This document shows, piece by piece, positions 1 to 9,437 of a DNA stretch of 23,762 nucleotides; within the stretch, counting starts at the first letter, position 1; each line of letters starts with the position of its first letter. The position numbers and the translations under genes are program-made. Source of the DNA: Fusobacteriaceae bacterium (GTDB lineage Bacteria > Fusobacteriota > Fusobacteriia > Fusobacteriales > Fusobacteriaceae); NCBI GenBank assembly GCA_016938425.1, contig JAFGUR010000106.1:1-23762 (forward strand), given 5' to 3'. The notes under the pieces were generated by a model. It had not been told where the DNA came from and searched no databases. It saw only the letters and a list, made by a program, of their open reading frames with translations.

Positions 1-747
1 AAAATTTTTGAAAAATTAGAATTATTAGACCCTTTAAGGCATAGAGAAGAAAACATAGATGACCTTATGATTAAATTTCATACCTCACAAAATATTAAAT
101 TAACTTTAGAAAATTTTAAGGATTACAATCCTGACAATTTTATAAAAAGAATTATTGCTAGCGATGATGAATCAAAGTTTTCTTTAATCAAGTATTTAAT
201 TAGGGAAATAAAAATGTTGAAGCCTCTTAAAGATGATTGTTACAATGATTTTATAAAAAATTTGTATTTTTTTAATTCTAATAGAGTTGCTGAGACAAAA
301 GTCTTGTACATAAAAGTAAAAAAGGGTATACATCATTGGAACGGAGAAAACAAAGGCGATGATAAAATTAATATATTTGTTGGAAAGAGACAATTAAAGT
401 ATAGAATAAATCAAAAAATTGAAATTAAACCAGAACCAATAAAAGAAGATTATATTTTAGGAGAATTAAATAAATTTTTACCATTTATAAAATTAAGGTA
501 CAAAATAAAAAATGAGTTTATTGAAATAGAATTAGATTATTTTTTGTATGAACTTTTAATGAAAATAAACGAGGGTTATCAATTGAATAAAAAAGATAGA
601 AATGATTTTGTGAAATTTGAGAATATAGTAAAAAAGATTAGTTTGTATGGAAATAAAGAAAATGAATTAGAAGTTGTTGATAAAGTGAAGAAAATAAAAT
701 TTAGAATAAAAATAGATGAATTTGGTGATTTTGTTTATGCGGAGTGA
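1..747 (+). CDS. dptF: DptF (DndF), C-terminal part; truncated by window edge
   Basis: The reading frame is open from base 1, so the visible 248 residues are the tail of a longer protein and the true start lies outside the window. An in-frame ATG at 67 is probably internal. The visible part starts with an LDPLRHREENID stretch, is mixed alpha/beta, very rich in Lys/Glu/Ile, and has no membrane segment. I assign it mainly from context: it sits directly before dptG and dptH, and in PT-dependent restriction loci dptF, dptG and dptH are consecutive. In the family, DptF is a P-loop NTPase of the PT-sensing restriction complex, but its ATPase motifs would be upstream and are not seen here. The stop codon lies 4 bases before the preferred dptG start, so the genes look translationally coupled. 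Confidence 0.72.
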   Translation, partial: KIFEKLELLDPLRHREENIDDLMIKFHTSQNIKLTLENFKDYNPDNFIKRIIASDDESKFSLIKYLIREIKMLKPLKDDCYNDFIKNLYFFNSNRVAETKVLYIKVKKGIHHWNGENKGDDKINIFVGKRQLKYRINQKIEIKPEPIKEDYILGELNKFLPFIKLRYKIKNEFIEIELDYFLYELLMKINEGYQLNKKDRNDFVKFENIVKKISLYGNKENELEVVDKVKKIKFRIKIDEFGDFVYAE

Positions 748-751
748 AGAT

Positions 752-2149
752 ATGGATTATATAATATATTTGGAAAATATAAAAAAACAATATGGTTTTA
801 AAGAAGAAAAGGACGAAGGAATAAAACTTACTCATAATCGACCTCAAAACATAAAATTATTTCCTTTTGATACAAAGTTTAATAATAAGTTTAACCTTTT
901 GTTTGAAGGAGATTTTGAAGGGATAATAAGTGATTTTTCAAGAATAGTGATTGAAAAAACACAGCAAGAAACCAATGAAAAAGAAAAAACCATAGAAAAA
1001 ATGCTTGCAAGGATTCAAAGCATTCCTTTAGAAAGAGAAATATATTTAAGAGATTTTTTTTCAGAGATATTTTTTCATGAAGAAAGTCTTCTTTTTGTGC
1101 ATCCTAAGTTGGTTTTTAGATTAAAAGAAAGTAAAACAAAAGAAATAGCTTTTTATTTAGTAGACGTTTTATTAGATGATGATAATAAACAGAAAATTAA
1201 AAAATTATATGAAGATAAAAATAAAGAAGAGGATATTTTTACTAAAATCCTTTTAAGTTCTTTGGAAGAGTTAAAAGATAAAAAAGTTAAGTCGTCATAT
1301 TTTGGAAAATTGAATACTTTAAAGAAAGTATTCAATGAAGATTTAAGCTTTTTATTAGAGAATTCTGATGTTTTTGTTGATGAGTTTGAAAGAACTCTAT
1401 TATATTATTATTTCATATATACATCTCAATTAGCTTTGAAAATGAATAAATTTTTTGATGTAAATTATGAAGAAATGGAAGAAGTTTATTTTAATTTGAG
1501 TTGGGAAAAAACCTCTCATACTAGGTTGGGATTTAGAAAAGGATGGAAAACATTAGAAAAACAAGCAGAAAACTTATTTTCTCATGTACATTCTTTAGAA
1601 ATTTTGAATAATAGTAATTATTCTATTGAAAAAAATGAAGTTTTTACTTTTGATGATTTATTGGATAAAATGTTGAAAAATCCTGAAGCTTCAAAAAAAA
1701 ATCTTATAGAAATATTGCTTTGGTATAGAACATCTGTATCAGATATTAATTGGCAAGATTGTAATTTTGAAGAACTTTCCCTTAAAGAATTGTTAATGGA
1801 ATTATTTAATAATATAGATTTTCAATTTAGGAATAGTACAAGAAAAAAACCATATACTGACTTTACAAAATGGTATACAGAATTTGCAAAAGGGTATTTT
1901 TTAAAAAGAAGAGGAACATTAGGATATATGTTGAATTTAAATCAAGATTATATTTTTTTATTAACTAAATTAGTTATAAAGCATAAAGAAAAAATAAGAT
2001 TATTAGACTTGTTTTCAGAATTTGAAATAAGAGGGGTTTACTTAGATAAAGACTCTAGGGAAAGTCTAAAAGAAATGTATGAAAAGTTAAATCTTTTAGA
2101 TAAAAAATCAGATTCGGGGGATGCAATTTATGTCAAATCAATTTTATGA
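752..2149 (+). CDS. dptG: DptG, PT-dependent restriction protein
   Basis: A 465-residue, mostly helical, charged soluble protein without a recognisable catalytic motif. Its length and its place between dptF and dptH match DptG/DndG, a subunit of the DndFGH complex that restricts DNA lacking phosphorothioate. I chose ATG 752 because GGAG at 741-744 sits 7 bases upstream. An earlier in-frame ATG (737) or the ORF start at 716 would overlap dptF further with no better ribosome site. The 3' end overlaps dptH by 20 bases, which implies coupled translation and fixed stoichiometry. The assignment rests on size and synteny rather than on a diagnostic motif, so a profile search is the deciding test. 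Confidence 0.7.
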   Translation: MDYIIYLENIKKQYGFKEEKDEGIKLTHNRPQNIKLFPFDTKFNNKFNLLFEGDFEGIISDFSRIVIEKTQQETNEKEKTIEKMLARIQSIPLEREIYLRDFFSEIFFHEESLLFVHPKLVFRLKESKTKEIAFYLVDVLLDDDNKQKIKKLYEDKNKEEDIFTKILLSSLEELKDKKVKSSYFGKLNTLKKVFNEDLSFLLENSDVFVDEFERTLLYYYFIYTSQLALKMNKFFDVNYEEMEEVYFNLSWEKTSHTRLGFRKGWKTLEKQAENLFSHVHSLEILNNSNYSIEKNEVFTFDDLLDKMLKNPEASKKNLIEILLWYRTSVSDINWQDCNFEELSLKELLMELFNNIDFQFRNSTRKKPYTDFTKWYTEFAKGYFLKRRGTLGYMLNLNQDYIFLLTKLVIKHKEKIRLLDLFSEFEIRGVYLDKDSRESLKEMYEKLNLLDKKSDSGDAIYVKSIL

Positions 2150-5100
2150 TTATTTAATTACAAAAATTTTAAACTATTTTACAGATAAAGGGCTAGAAGT
2201 TGGAGAAAGCTATAATCTTACCTTAGAAAATTCAGAGAGAGTTCAGTTTGTTTATAATGCTTTTAAAAACATAAACCATGAGATATTCAATTATGGTGTT
2301 TATAGTACAATATCTTTTAAGTTTGGGAATAATGAACTAATTATAGCGGCGACTGTTAATGGAGTTAAAGAAGATTACCTTTTGACATTAAGAAATTTAA
2401 TTAAAGATGCAAAGGATGAAAATTTTAAAAATAAAGGAATTGTTTTTATACATTCCTCAACGCTAGATAGTATTACAGGCGGAAGTAGTAGTTTAACAAA
2501 ACAGGGAATGCCACTGTGTATTCAGGCAATAAAAGAAGATATTGAATTAAAAACTTTAGATTTTAAAAAACACGAAAAAGAAATAATAAAATTTACATCA
2601 AATAAATTTGTAGAAAATACTCATTTGGACAATACTTCAATTTTTGAATATGAGAATATACTTCAAATTATAGATAAAGGACAAATAGAACCAGAAGATT
2701 ATCCAAAGTTAGAATTATTTTTTGATAAAAATTTAGAAACTTTTGAAAAAAAAGACATAAATGTCAGAATCAAAGAAAATTCTGAATTTTATAATGTGAT
2801 AAGTTTAAGTAGGCAATATGGAAATTTCAAAGATGAAATGCAAGAAAAATTTACAGATGATATAGTTGATAAATTAATAGAAGATGATTGGAAGTTAAAT
2901 ATTGATTTTGAAGATTTAAGAATTTCTTCGTCAAAAAAAAATAATGGAGAGAATTTAACTTATATTGAAAGTAAGAAGAAAGAATCAATAGAAAAATGTA
3001 TTTATTGGGAGAGAGCTGGGGGAGAAACAAAAGCACAAAAGAAAAAAAGACATATTTTAGTATTTAATCCCGAAAGGTTTAATACTATTAACCTTGAATT
3101 TGAATTTGAAGAATTTTTAAAACAAGACTTCATAAAAACAAATACAAATGCAAAATTTTTAAAAATAAATCCATCAGGAAAAAAGCTTAAAGTAGAAATA
3201 ATTGCTAACTTTGATGGGGTGAAAGCTGGAAAAATTAGATTTGGAAATAATAAAGAAACTTATGAATTCAATATTTGGTTATTAAATTTTCCAAGCGGTG
3301 TTATTGAAGAATTAAAAGAAAAATATTTTTTAGATTTAAAAAAAAATAATGAGAAAATTGAATTAAAAAATCTAACATCACAATTAGGAATAAATATTAA
3401 AAATAGCGACTCTATAACAAACATAGACCTAGATAAGAATATAGCCTTAAACATAACTGATGAAGAAGGGTATAATATAAATTTTATAGATACTGAAGAT
3501 GAAATAAATTTAAGCTTATTGTATAAAAATGAAAAACTTGATTTGGTATTTAGTGGTGAAGTTGATAGAGCTAAGGAACTTTCTGGGTTAGAGATATGGA
3601 CTTATAAAAGAGAATATGAAGCAAATTTTATAAAAAAAGGTTTAAATGAGTTAGATAATAAATATTACCTTCATTTTGAGGGGAAAGATTATTTAGCTAA
3701 AAATGAATTTAAAAAATTTCTTTTAATGGAAGAAGAACTATTAAAAGAATCATATCCGTATTTAGAAAAAATAGGTAATAATAGTTATGTAAAAAAAGAT
3801 TTAAGTTTATCAGAAGAATTGTTAAATCACTTTAATTTATTAGTAAATTATTTTTTAGATAGGAATACACTACCAAGCTTATGTTTTATGGATGAGGAAT
3901 TAAAAGAACTATATACAAAATATCTAGAATTATACAATAATGAATTGGGGAAATTAGGTTCTTTAGGTAAAGAAGTTGAAAAATCGTTGATAAGGTTAGG
4001 AGTTATTAGGGAATTAGATGGAGATAGAGAGATATTTCATTCACCATTGTTTCCCCTAAATATTAGATACCAATTGGAATTGGAAAAACAGATTAATAAA
4101 GAAAGACTAACAGAAAATGTAAGCAAAAATTTAAAGTCAGATAATTTACTGCCTTACATTTATTACGACAAATCAACTTTATATAGGGCATATGAACAGA
4201 GCACAGCTATGGAGTGGAGTATATTTATTGCTGAAGACTTAAATAAATACAATAGTTCAAGAGAATTTGTCTCAAAACTTGTTAAAACTAAATTGGAAGA
4301 GTTTATAGAACATTTTAATTACTTATTTAAAACAAATAAAGATGCACCTATAAAGATAAATCTTGTTAATATGGGCGATTGCAAAGAGATTGTACAAGGA
4401 ATATTTTTATTTTATTTGAATCAATTGAAAAAAAAATCAGTTGAGGAATTATTGACAATAGAATTTTATATCTATTCAAAAGAAAAAGAGATGAATGCTT
4501 TTGATGAAATAAGTATATACAACTCGACTATTGAAATAAAGAATCAAATGGAAATAGAAATAAAAGATAGTGATATTACTTCTGATGAACTTTTAGATGT
4601 TTATAGAAATAAAGTTCGTTATTATCAAAAAGACATCAATAGTATTGAATATAGTCATTTAACTTTTTTTGACATGGATAAATCAGTAATAGAAAACACT
4701 TATGAAGATTCAAAAAAATTAAATACAGGGATATCATTGGAAGGTGTTTTATCAAATTTAGTTCCAATGTATATAGAAAATTCTTATAAAACTGGATTTG
4801 GAATTAATGGGATTAAATCTCCTGACAAACTACCTTTAATTAAATTAAGTAAAAGACTGAATGAGTTGGCTAGAGTATCAGAAAAACAAGACCCATTTGA
4901 AGTTGATAAAGTTATAGTTACAGCAATTTCTGAAGAGAAGAATAAAGAATTAAAACAAATATATGAAAAATCTAATTGGGTTACTTTTGTTAAACCTAAA
5001 GTTGATATCAATTTTTTCAAACAGAAAGAAAATTCAGACTTATTAATTATTCATTACAGTGACCAATATACTAATAGTTCAGGATATGATGCTATAACAG

Positions 5101-7220
5101 TTACTCAGAAATCGAAATTATATCAAATAATTATTAAAGAATTTCTTACTAAGAAATTGAAAAGTGAAGATTTAAATTTTGATAACTTAGAAAAAACTTT
5201 AATAAATTATTTTAATGCAATTAATGGAGACTGGTTATTAAAGCTTAGTATGAGTAATAACGATGCTGAAAGAGAAAAAATTAGTATATTATCTGCTGTA
5301 AATTTATCATTAGCGAAGTTAAGCAGTAAAAAAATTACTTGGGTTCCTATATCTTTGGAGGAACTTTTTAGAATTACAGGAAGTGCTGGATTAAGTCAAA
5401 AAGATGGCGTTTTTTCAGCAAAAAATTTAGGAATTACGGGAAAAATGTCGGATGATTTATTAATGATTGGAATTGAATGGACTAGTTTTAACACTAAATT
5501 ACACATTCATCCAATTGAAGTCAAGATAGGGAAAAATCAAAGTGGAGTTATAGATAAAGCTATAGAACAGGGAAATAAAACTTATGAAACGATAAGTGAT
5601 ATTTTTAAAGGGAGTAGTTTTAAAAATAAATTTTATAGAAATTTTTTAATTCAAGTTTTGTATTTAAATATAGAGAAGCTAAAGTTATATAACATTGGAG
5701 AAATAGACAAATGGGATGGTTTATTAAATCAAGAGATAAAAAATAGACTCTTTAATGATAACTATGAATACTCTGAAGAAGAGGTACATCAAAATGGGAA
5801 ATTTGGAATAGTTTCATTTAAAAAAGATAAGAGTTTTAGAGAATTTCCTCCAATGAAAGATAATTATACTTTGGCAGAGTTACCAGAATACGATGGATAT
5901 CAATTACTAGGGAAAAGTATAAAAGAAATAAGAGAAAAATTTTTAAATTTATCTGATTTGGTAGAGAAAGATGAAAAAATGAAAGAATCATCTTTTGAAG
6001 CAATAGATAAGTCAGAAAATTCTATAATGGTAGTAGAAAATGAAACAAATCAAAATCTGGAAAATAGTGAAGTTATTTCAAAATCATCAAAGGGAATTGA
6101 AATTAAATTTGGAAAAGAAGTTTTTGGAGATGAATTACTGTGGTATCCAAATAATACAGATAAACTATCTCATACAAACACAGGTATTATTGGAACAATG
6201 GGAACAGGTAAAACACAGTTTACTAAATCTTTAATAACACAGCTGTATTTGGATAGAAAAAATAATGTAGGGAATGAAAAGATAGGAATTCTCATTTTTG
6301 ACTACAATGCTGACTATGTAGACCAAGATTTTTTGAATTTAACTAATGCAAAAGTGTATAGACCTTATAAGTTGCCGTATAATCCATTATATTTAAATAA
6401 TCAAACAAAAAGACCATTAATGCCACTTCACACAGCAAACTTATTGAAAGAGACTATTACCAAGACTTTTAGATTAGGGCAAGTTCAAGAACACAATTTA
6501 CAAGAAATCATTGTAAGAGCATATAACTTAAAAGGAATTGATGAGTATGATGAAAGTACATGGGACAAAATACCCCCTACTTTTTCCGATGTTTACAATA
6601 CATTTATCGAAGAAATAGACCCTAAAAAGGATAGTTTATTTGCTGCGATGGATGTATTTAATAAATTCAAGATTTTTGAAGAAGATGCAAAAAAAACTGG
6701 CTCCTTGTATGATTTACTAAATGGTGTCATAGTAATAAATTTGGATGGATATAACAGTGATTTTCAAAATCTTGTTGTAGGAACAACGCTTGATTTATTC
6801 TATTCACAAATGCAAGCAGAAGGTCATAGTCAGGTAAAAAATCAATTAAGAGAAATAAGAAGAATGATTCTTGTGGATGAAGCAGATAATTTTTTAAGTC
6901 AGAATTTTACATCTATTAAAAAAATATTGAAAGAAGGCAGAAAATATGGAGTGGGGACAATTTTGTCAACTCAGTTTTTAAGTCATTTCAATACAGGAGA
7001 AAATGAATATTCTGATTATATTGAAAGTTGGATAGTTCATAAAGTTGCTAAGATAACAAACAAAGAAGTTAAAAGTATATTTGCAACAAATAGCAAAGCG
7101 GAAGAAGATGAATTAATAGGTAAAATAACGGAGCTTGAAAAACATTATAGTTTAGTTAAAGCGGGGAACTCAGGAGTTAAATATATTAAAGATTATGCAT
7201 TTTGGGAATTGATTAAGTAA
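2130..7220 (+). CDS. dptH: DptH, giant HerA/FtsK-like ATPase subunit of PT restriction
   Basis: A 1696-residue protein, the usual size for DptH/DndH, the largest subunit of the PT-dependent restriction complex. The C-terminal third is a HerA/FtsK-type P-loop ATPase: Walker A GTMGTGKT around residues 1355-1362 (K1361), Walker B ILVDEADNF with D1583-E1584, and a downstream ILSTQ sensor motif. The long N-terminal region is of unknown fold. Near residues 1108-1132 a DD...E...HPIEVK segment resembles a PD-(D/E)XK nuclease core and is a candidate for the DNA-cutting site. ATG 2130 is preferred over ATG 2121 because the GGGGG run at 2116-2120 would touch the earlier start but lies 9 bases before the later one. 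The family role (sensing and attacking unmodified DNA) is established knowledge; the nuclease site is inference. Confidence 0.82.
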   Translation: MSNQFYDYLITKILNYFTDKGLEVGESYNLTLENSERVQFVYNAFKNINHEIFNYGVYSTISFKFGNNELIIAATVNGVKEDYLLTLRNLIKDAKDENFKNKGIVFIHSSTLDSITGGSSSLTKQGMPLCIQAIKEDIELKTLDFKKHEKEIIKFTSNKFVENTHLDNTSIFEYENILQIIDKGQIEPEDYPKLELFFDKNLETFEKKDINVRIKENSEFYNVISLSRQYGNFKDEMQEKFTDDIVDKLIEDDWKLNIDFEDLRISSSKKNNGENLTYIESKKKESIEKCIYWERAGGETKAQKKKRHILVFNPERFNTINLEFEFEEFLKQDFIKTNTNAKFLKINPSGKKLKVEIIANFDGVKAGKIRFGNNKETYEFNIWLLNFPSGVIEELKEKYFLDLKKNNEKIELKNLTSQLGINIKNSDSITNIDLDKNIALNITDEEGYNINFIDTEDEINLSLLYKNEKLDLVFSGEVDRAKELSGLEIWTYKREYEANFIKKGLNELDNKYYLHFEGKDYLAKNEFKKFLLMEEELLKESYPYLEKIGNNSYVKKDLSLSEELLNHFNLLVNYFLDRNTLPSLCFMDEELKELYTKYLELYNNELGKLGSLGKEVEKSLIRLGVIRELDGDREIFHSPLFPLNIRYQLELEKQINKERLTENVSKNLKSDNLLPYIYYDKSTLYRAYEQSTAMEWSIFIAEDLNKYNSSREFVSKLVKTKLEEFIEHFNYLFKTNKDAPIKINLVNMGDCKEIVQGIFLFYLNQLKKKSVEELLTIEFYIYSKEKEMNAFDEISIYNSTIEIKNQMEIEIKDSDITSDELLDVYRNKVRYYQKDINSIEYSHLTFFDMDKSVIENTYEDSKKLNTGISLEGVLSNLVPMYIENSYKTGFGINGIKSPDKLPLIKLSKRLNELARVSEKQDPFEVDKVIVTAISEEKNKELKQIYEKSNWVTFVKPKVDINFFKQKENSDLLIIHYSDQYTNSSGYDAITVTQKSKLYQIIIKEFLTKKLKSEDLNFDNLEKTLINYFNAINGDWLLKLSMSNNDAEREKISILSAVNLSLAKLSSKKITWVPISLEELFRITGSAGLSQKDGVFSAKNLGITGKMSDDLLMIGIEWTSFNTKLHIHPIEVKIGKNQSGVIDKAIEQGNKTYETISDIFKGSSFKNKFYRNFLIQVLYLNIEKLKLYNIGEIDKWDGLLNQEIKNRLFNDNYEYSEEEVHQNGKFGIVSFKKDKSFREFPPMKDNYTLAELPEYDGYQLLGKSIKEIREKFLNLSDLVEKDEKMKESSFEAIDKSENSIMVVENETNQNLENSEVISKSSKGIEIKFGKEVFGDELLWYPNNTDKLSHTNTGIIGTMGTGKTQFTKSLITQLYLDRKNNVGNEKIGILIFDYNADYVDQDFLNLTNAKVYRPYKLPYNPLYLNNQTKRPLMPLHTANLLKETITKTFRLGQVQEHNLQEIIVRAYNLKGIDEYDESTWDKIPPTFSDVYNTFIEEIDPKKDSLFAAMDVFNKFKIFEEDAKKTGSLYDLLNGVIVINLDGYNSDFQNLVVGTTLDLFYSQMQAEGHSQVKNQLREIRRMILVDEADNFLSQNFTSIKKILKEGRKYGVGTILSTQFLSHFNTGENEYSDYIESWIVHKVAKITNKEVKSIFATNSKAEEDELIGKITELEKHYSLVKAGNSGVKYIKDYAFWELIK

Positions 7221-7244
7221 AAAAATATGAAAAGGAAAATTAAT

Positions 7245-8273
7245 ATGGAATTAGATGAAATTGAGAAGAAATTTAAAGAAGAAGTGAAACATAGTATTAT
7301 TGAAATGGATTTGGTTACAGTTGAGGATATAGCAACCAAATTTGTTGAACCAATATATATTAAGCCAGAGTATCAAAGAAATATAAAATGGTCTGATAGC
7401 GATAATTCATTACTTATTGAGTCTCTTATAATGAATTTACCGTTACCTTCAATTTTTTTATATGAAACATCTGAAGAAAAATATGAAATTGTAGACGGAT
7501 TACAGAGAATAAATGCTATTCAGAAATTTTTTAAAAATGAGTTTAAACTTTTTAATTTGGAAGTATGGGATAATGAACTTACGGATTTCCATTACAAAGA
7601 CCTTCCAGAAATTATTAAACGTAGTATTAGTTCACAAAAAATTTCAATTATAAAAATAATTGATGATGGAGAAAATAAAGGGTTTAAGGGGACTTTATTT
7701 GGAAGACTAAATACTGGTGGAGTAAAATTAGAAAAACAGGAAATAAGAAATGCAATATATGCGGGAGAATACAATGAAATGTTAAAGGAATTAGCAAAAG
7801 AAGAAATATTTACATCCTTAATAAATATAACTGACAAGGAAAAAAAAAGTTATAAAAGTGAAGAATTAGTGTTAAGATGTTTTACCTTGATAACTGAAAA
7901 TTCAAATACTCCTAATAAGATGAATAAACATATGGAAGAAAATAGAAATACTACCAAAGAAAACTTAAAAGAAAAAAAGAATTTGTTTACTAATTTAATG
8001 GAATTTATTACAGAAATTTTTGGTGTAGAAGCTTTTGGAAAAAAATTAACCCTAATGAAATACGATGCATATATTATTTTGTTTTCAAAGTATTTAGAAA
8101 ATAAAATAAAAGTAATTGAAGTGAGAGAAGAGTTAAAGGCGAAAATGAGTCAAGAAAAAATATTTTCAGACCTTTCTCCAAAATTAAAAGATATAAACAA
8201 TGAAGTGAAAAAAATAGAGGGAATTTTAGAAGAAATTTTGCAAAAAAAATACGGAGAAAAAACTAATGTATAA
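7245..8273 (+). CDS. DUF262 (GmrSD N-terminal-like) protein
   Basis: A 342-residue protein with the hallmarks of DUF262: a PEYQRNIKWSDSDNSLLIES start, a VDGLQRINAI motif (DGLQR at residues 84-88) and a downstream RLNTGGVKLEKQEIRNA block beginning near R154. This ParB/sulfiredoxin-like fold is the nucleotide-using domain of modification-dependent restriction proteins such as GmrS, BrxU and SspE. No HNH (DUF1524) nuclease domain follows; the C-terminal third is helical and Lys/Glu-rich. I prefer ATG 7245, which has AAAGGA 8 bases upstream; ATG 7227 would add six residues but has no clear ribosome site. It lies 24 bases after dptH and overlaps the next gene by 8 bases. It is not a standard Dnd gene. 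Its position suggests a PT-linked accessory effector or regulator, which is inference. Confidence 0.8.
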   Translation: MELDEIEKKFKEEVKHSIIEMDLVTVEDIATKFVEPIYIKPEYQRNIKWSDSDNSLLIESLIMNLPLPSIFLYETSEEKYEIVDGLQRINAIQKFFKNEFKLFNLEVWDNELTDFHYKDLPEIIKRSISSQKISIIKIIDDGENKGFKGTLFGRLNTGGVKLEKQEIRNAIYAGEYNEMLKELAKEEIFTSLINITDKEKKSYKSEELVLRCFTLITENSNTPNKMNKHMEENRNTTKENLKEKKNLFTNLMEFITEIFGVEAFGKKLTLMKYDAYIILFSKYLENKIKVIEVREELKAKMSQEKIFSDLSPKLKDINNEVKKIEGILEEILQKKYGEKTNV

Positions 8274-9360
8274 AAATAATTTAGAAAATATATTTGAGAA
8301 ATTTAAACATGAAATAAGTTTAATAAAAGCAAATATGCTATTTAATGAATTATTAAGAGATGATTTATTTGATAAGCTAGGACTGGAAAAGATTAGTAAA
8401 ATAGAAAGAAGAAAAAATACTTACAGAAGTACAATTATTTCGATGTCTAGTCTTTTTGAATCTACAATAGATAATTTTATTGAAGAATACCTGATTGGAT
8501 TGAATAACATATATAAGAAGTTCACAGATATTCCAGAGAAAGTCATTAAAAATCATACAAAATTGTCAATAGAATATCTTAATAAAATTTCCTCACGAAA
8601 GTCTGTGGATAGAGACCGAGCGAAAGAAGAAAATATAATTCATAATTTATATTCTTGCTCAATAAATAAAGAATATAAATTAAATATTGAAGCATTGATG
8701 GATAGAAGTGCTAATTATAGAATAGGAAATCTTAAATCAATTTTTATTGATTTAGGGTTAGAGGATTTTTCTGTAAAAATTAAGAAAAACAAAAATATTA
8801 TAGAAAAGATAAGTGATTACTATAAGGTTGAGTATTCTAACTTTAGTGATAAATTTAAAGATAAAAAACTAGAAAGTATATTTTTTGAATTGGATAGATT
8901 ATCTATACTTAGAAATGGAATTGCTCACAATATATTTCTTAGAGATATTCTCGGTAAGAATAGATTAAATGATATTATTTTTACATTAGAACTTTTAGTT
9001 GAAGGAACTTATACAGTATTGAATCAAGATTTATCAGAGAAAATGTTGAATTATAAAGTGAAGATTAAAGAACTTTGCTTAATAGAGAAAAAATGTGTTG
9101 AGAGAGTATTAATTAACAAAAAAACAATTGAATTTTCTAATTTAAGAGAAGGAAAATTTAAAAAAAATGATTACATGTTTGTAAAAAAAGAGGATGTAAT
9201 ATATAAAAAAAAAATAGTTAAGATAGATGAATATGATAAAATTCTTAACAAGTTTACAGAGCATATTGAGTATCAAATAATAAAAGAGTCAGATGTTAAT
9301 ATTGTCGTTGATAATTTAGAAAATATTTCTGACGGCTGTAAATTTTATATAACTTATTAA
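8266..9360 (+). CDS. HEPN-domain protein (RiboL-PSP / MAE_28990-like), probable nuclease partner of DUF262
   Basis: A 364-residue, mostly helical protein. The N-terminal helical segment (IISMSSLFESTIDNFIEEY, about residues 62-80) and a later LSILRNGIAHN block form a typical HEPN pattern, with the catalytic Rx4H motif as R216-N-G-I-A-H221. HEPN proteins are often metal-independent RNases in toxin, CRISPR and abortive-infection systems. The last 120 residues or so are rich in Lys and beta-prone sequence and may be a separate substrate- or partner-binding domain that I do not recognise. The ATG overlaps the DUF262 stop, so the two are probably a functional pair. It is the last gene before a strong terminator, hence co-transcribed with dptFGH. 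The RNase activity is inferred from the motif; I am fairly sure of HEPN but not of the subfamily. Confidence 0.7.
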   Translation: MYKNNLENIFEKFKHEISLIKANMLFNELLRDDLFDKLGLEKISKIERRKNTYRSTIISMSSLFESTIDNFIEEYLIGLNNIYKKFTDIPEKVIKNHTKLSIEYLNKISSRKSVDRDRAKEENIIHNLYSCSINKEYKLNIEALMDRSANYRIGNLKSIFIDLGLEDFSVKIKKNKNIIEKISDYYKVEYSNFSDKFKDKKLESIFFELDRLSILRNGIAHNIFLRDILGKNRLNDIIFTLELLVEGTYTVLNQDLSEKMLNYKVKIKELCLIEKKCVERVLINKKTIEFSNLREGKFKKNDYMFVKKEDVIYKKKIVKIDEYDKILNKFTEHIEYQIIKESDVNIVVDNLENISDGCKFYITY

Positions 9361-9386
9361 AAAGCAGAAAATTCTGCTTTTTTTTA
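9361..9386 (+). terminator. Rho-independent terminator of the dptF-HEPN operon
   Basis: Perfect 9-bp inverted repeat AAAGCAGAA / TTCTGCTTT (9361-9369 and 9372-9380) running into a T-tract, starting one base after the HEPN stop codon. It separates the restriction operon from the dnd operon. Confidence 0.85.
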
Positions 9387-9397
9387 TCTAACTTTCA

Positions 9398-9406
9398 TGA
9401 TATACT
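9398..9406 (+). promoter_or_regulatory. Extended -10 promoter of the dndBCDEA operon
   Basis: TGA-TATACT at 9398-9406 is a good extended -10 element (TGn then TATACT). No good -35 is visible; the -35 area coincides with the T-run of the preceding terminator. The predicted start point is about 9412-9414, in the middle of the palindrome described next, about 25 bases before the dndB start. Confidence 0.6.
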
Positions 9407-9419
9407 TTACGTACGTAAA
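9406..9419. promoter_or_regulatory. Palindromic operator candidate overlapping the dnd start point
   Basis: TTTACGTACGTAAA is a perfect 14-bp palindrome that begins at the last base of the -10 box and spans the expected transcription start. A repressor bound here would block RNA polymerase. DndB homologues are known as repressors of dnd operons in other bacteria, so autorepression by DndB is the simplest reading. The core TACGTACGTA recurs at 9638-9647 inside dndB. Confidence 0.55.
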
Positions 9420-9437
9420 AAATAAGAGGTGAGTATT

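Noticed and set aside
6040..6234. A 64-codon plus-strand ORF inside dptH
   Set aside because: It overlaps the Walker A coding segment in another frame and has no sign of independent translation.
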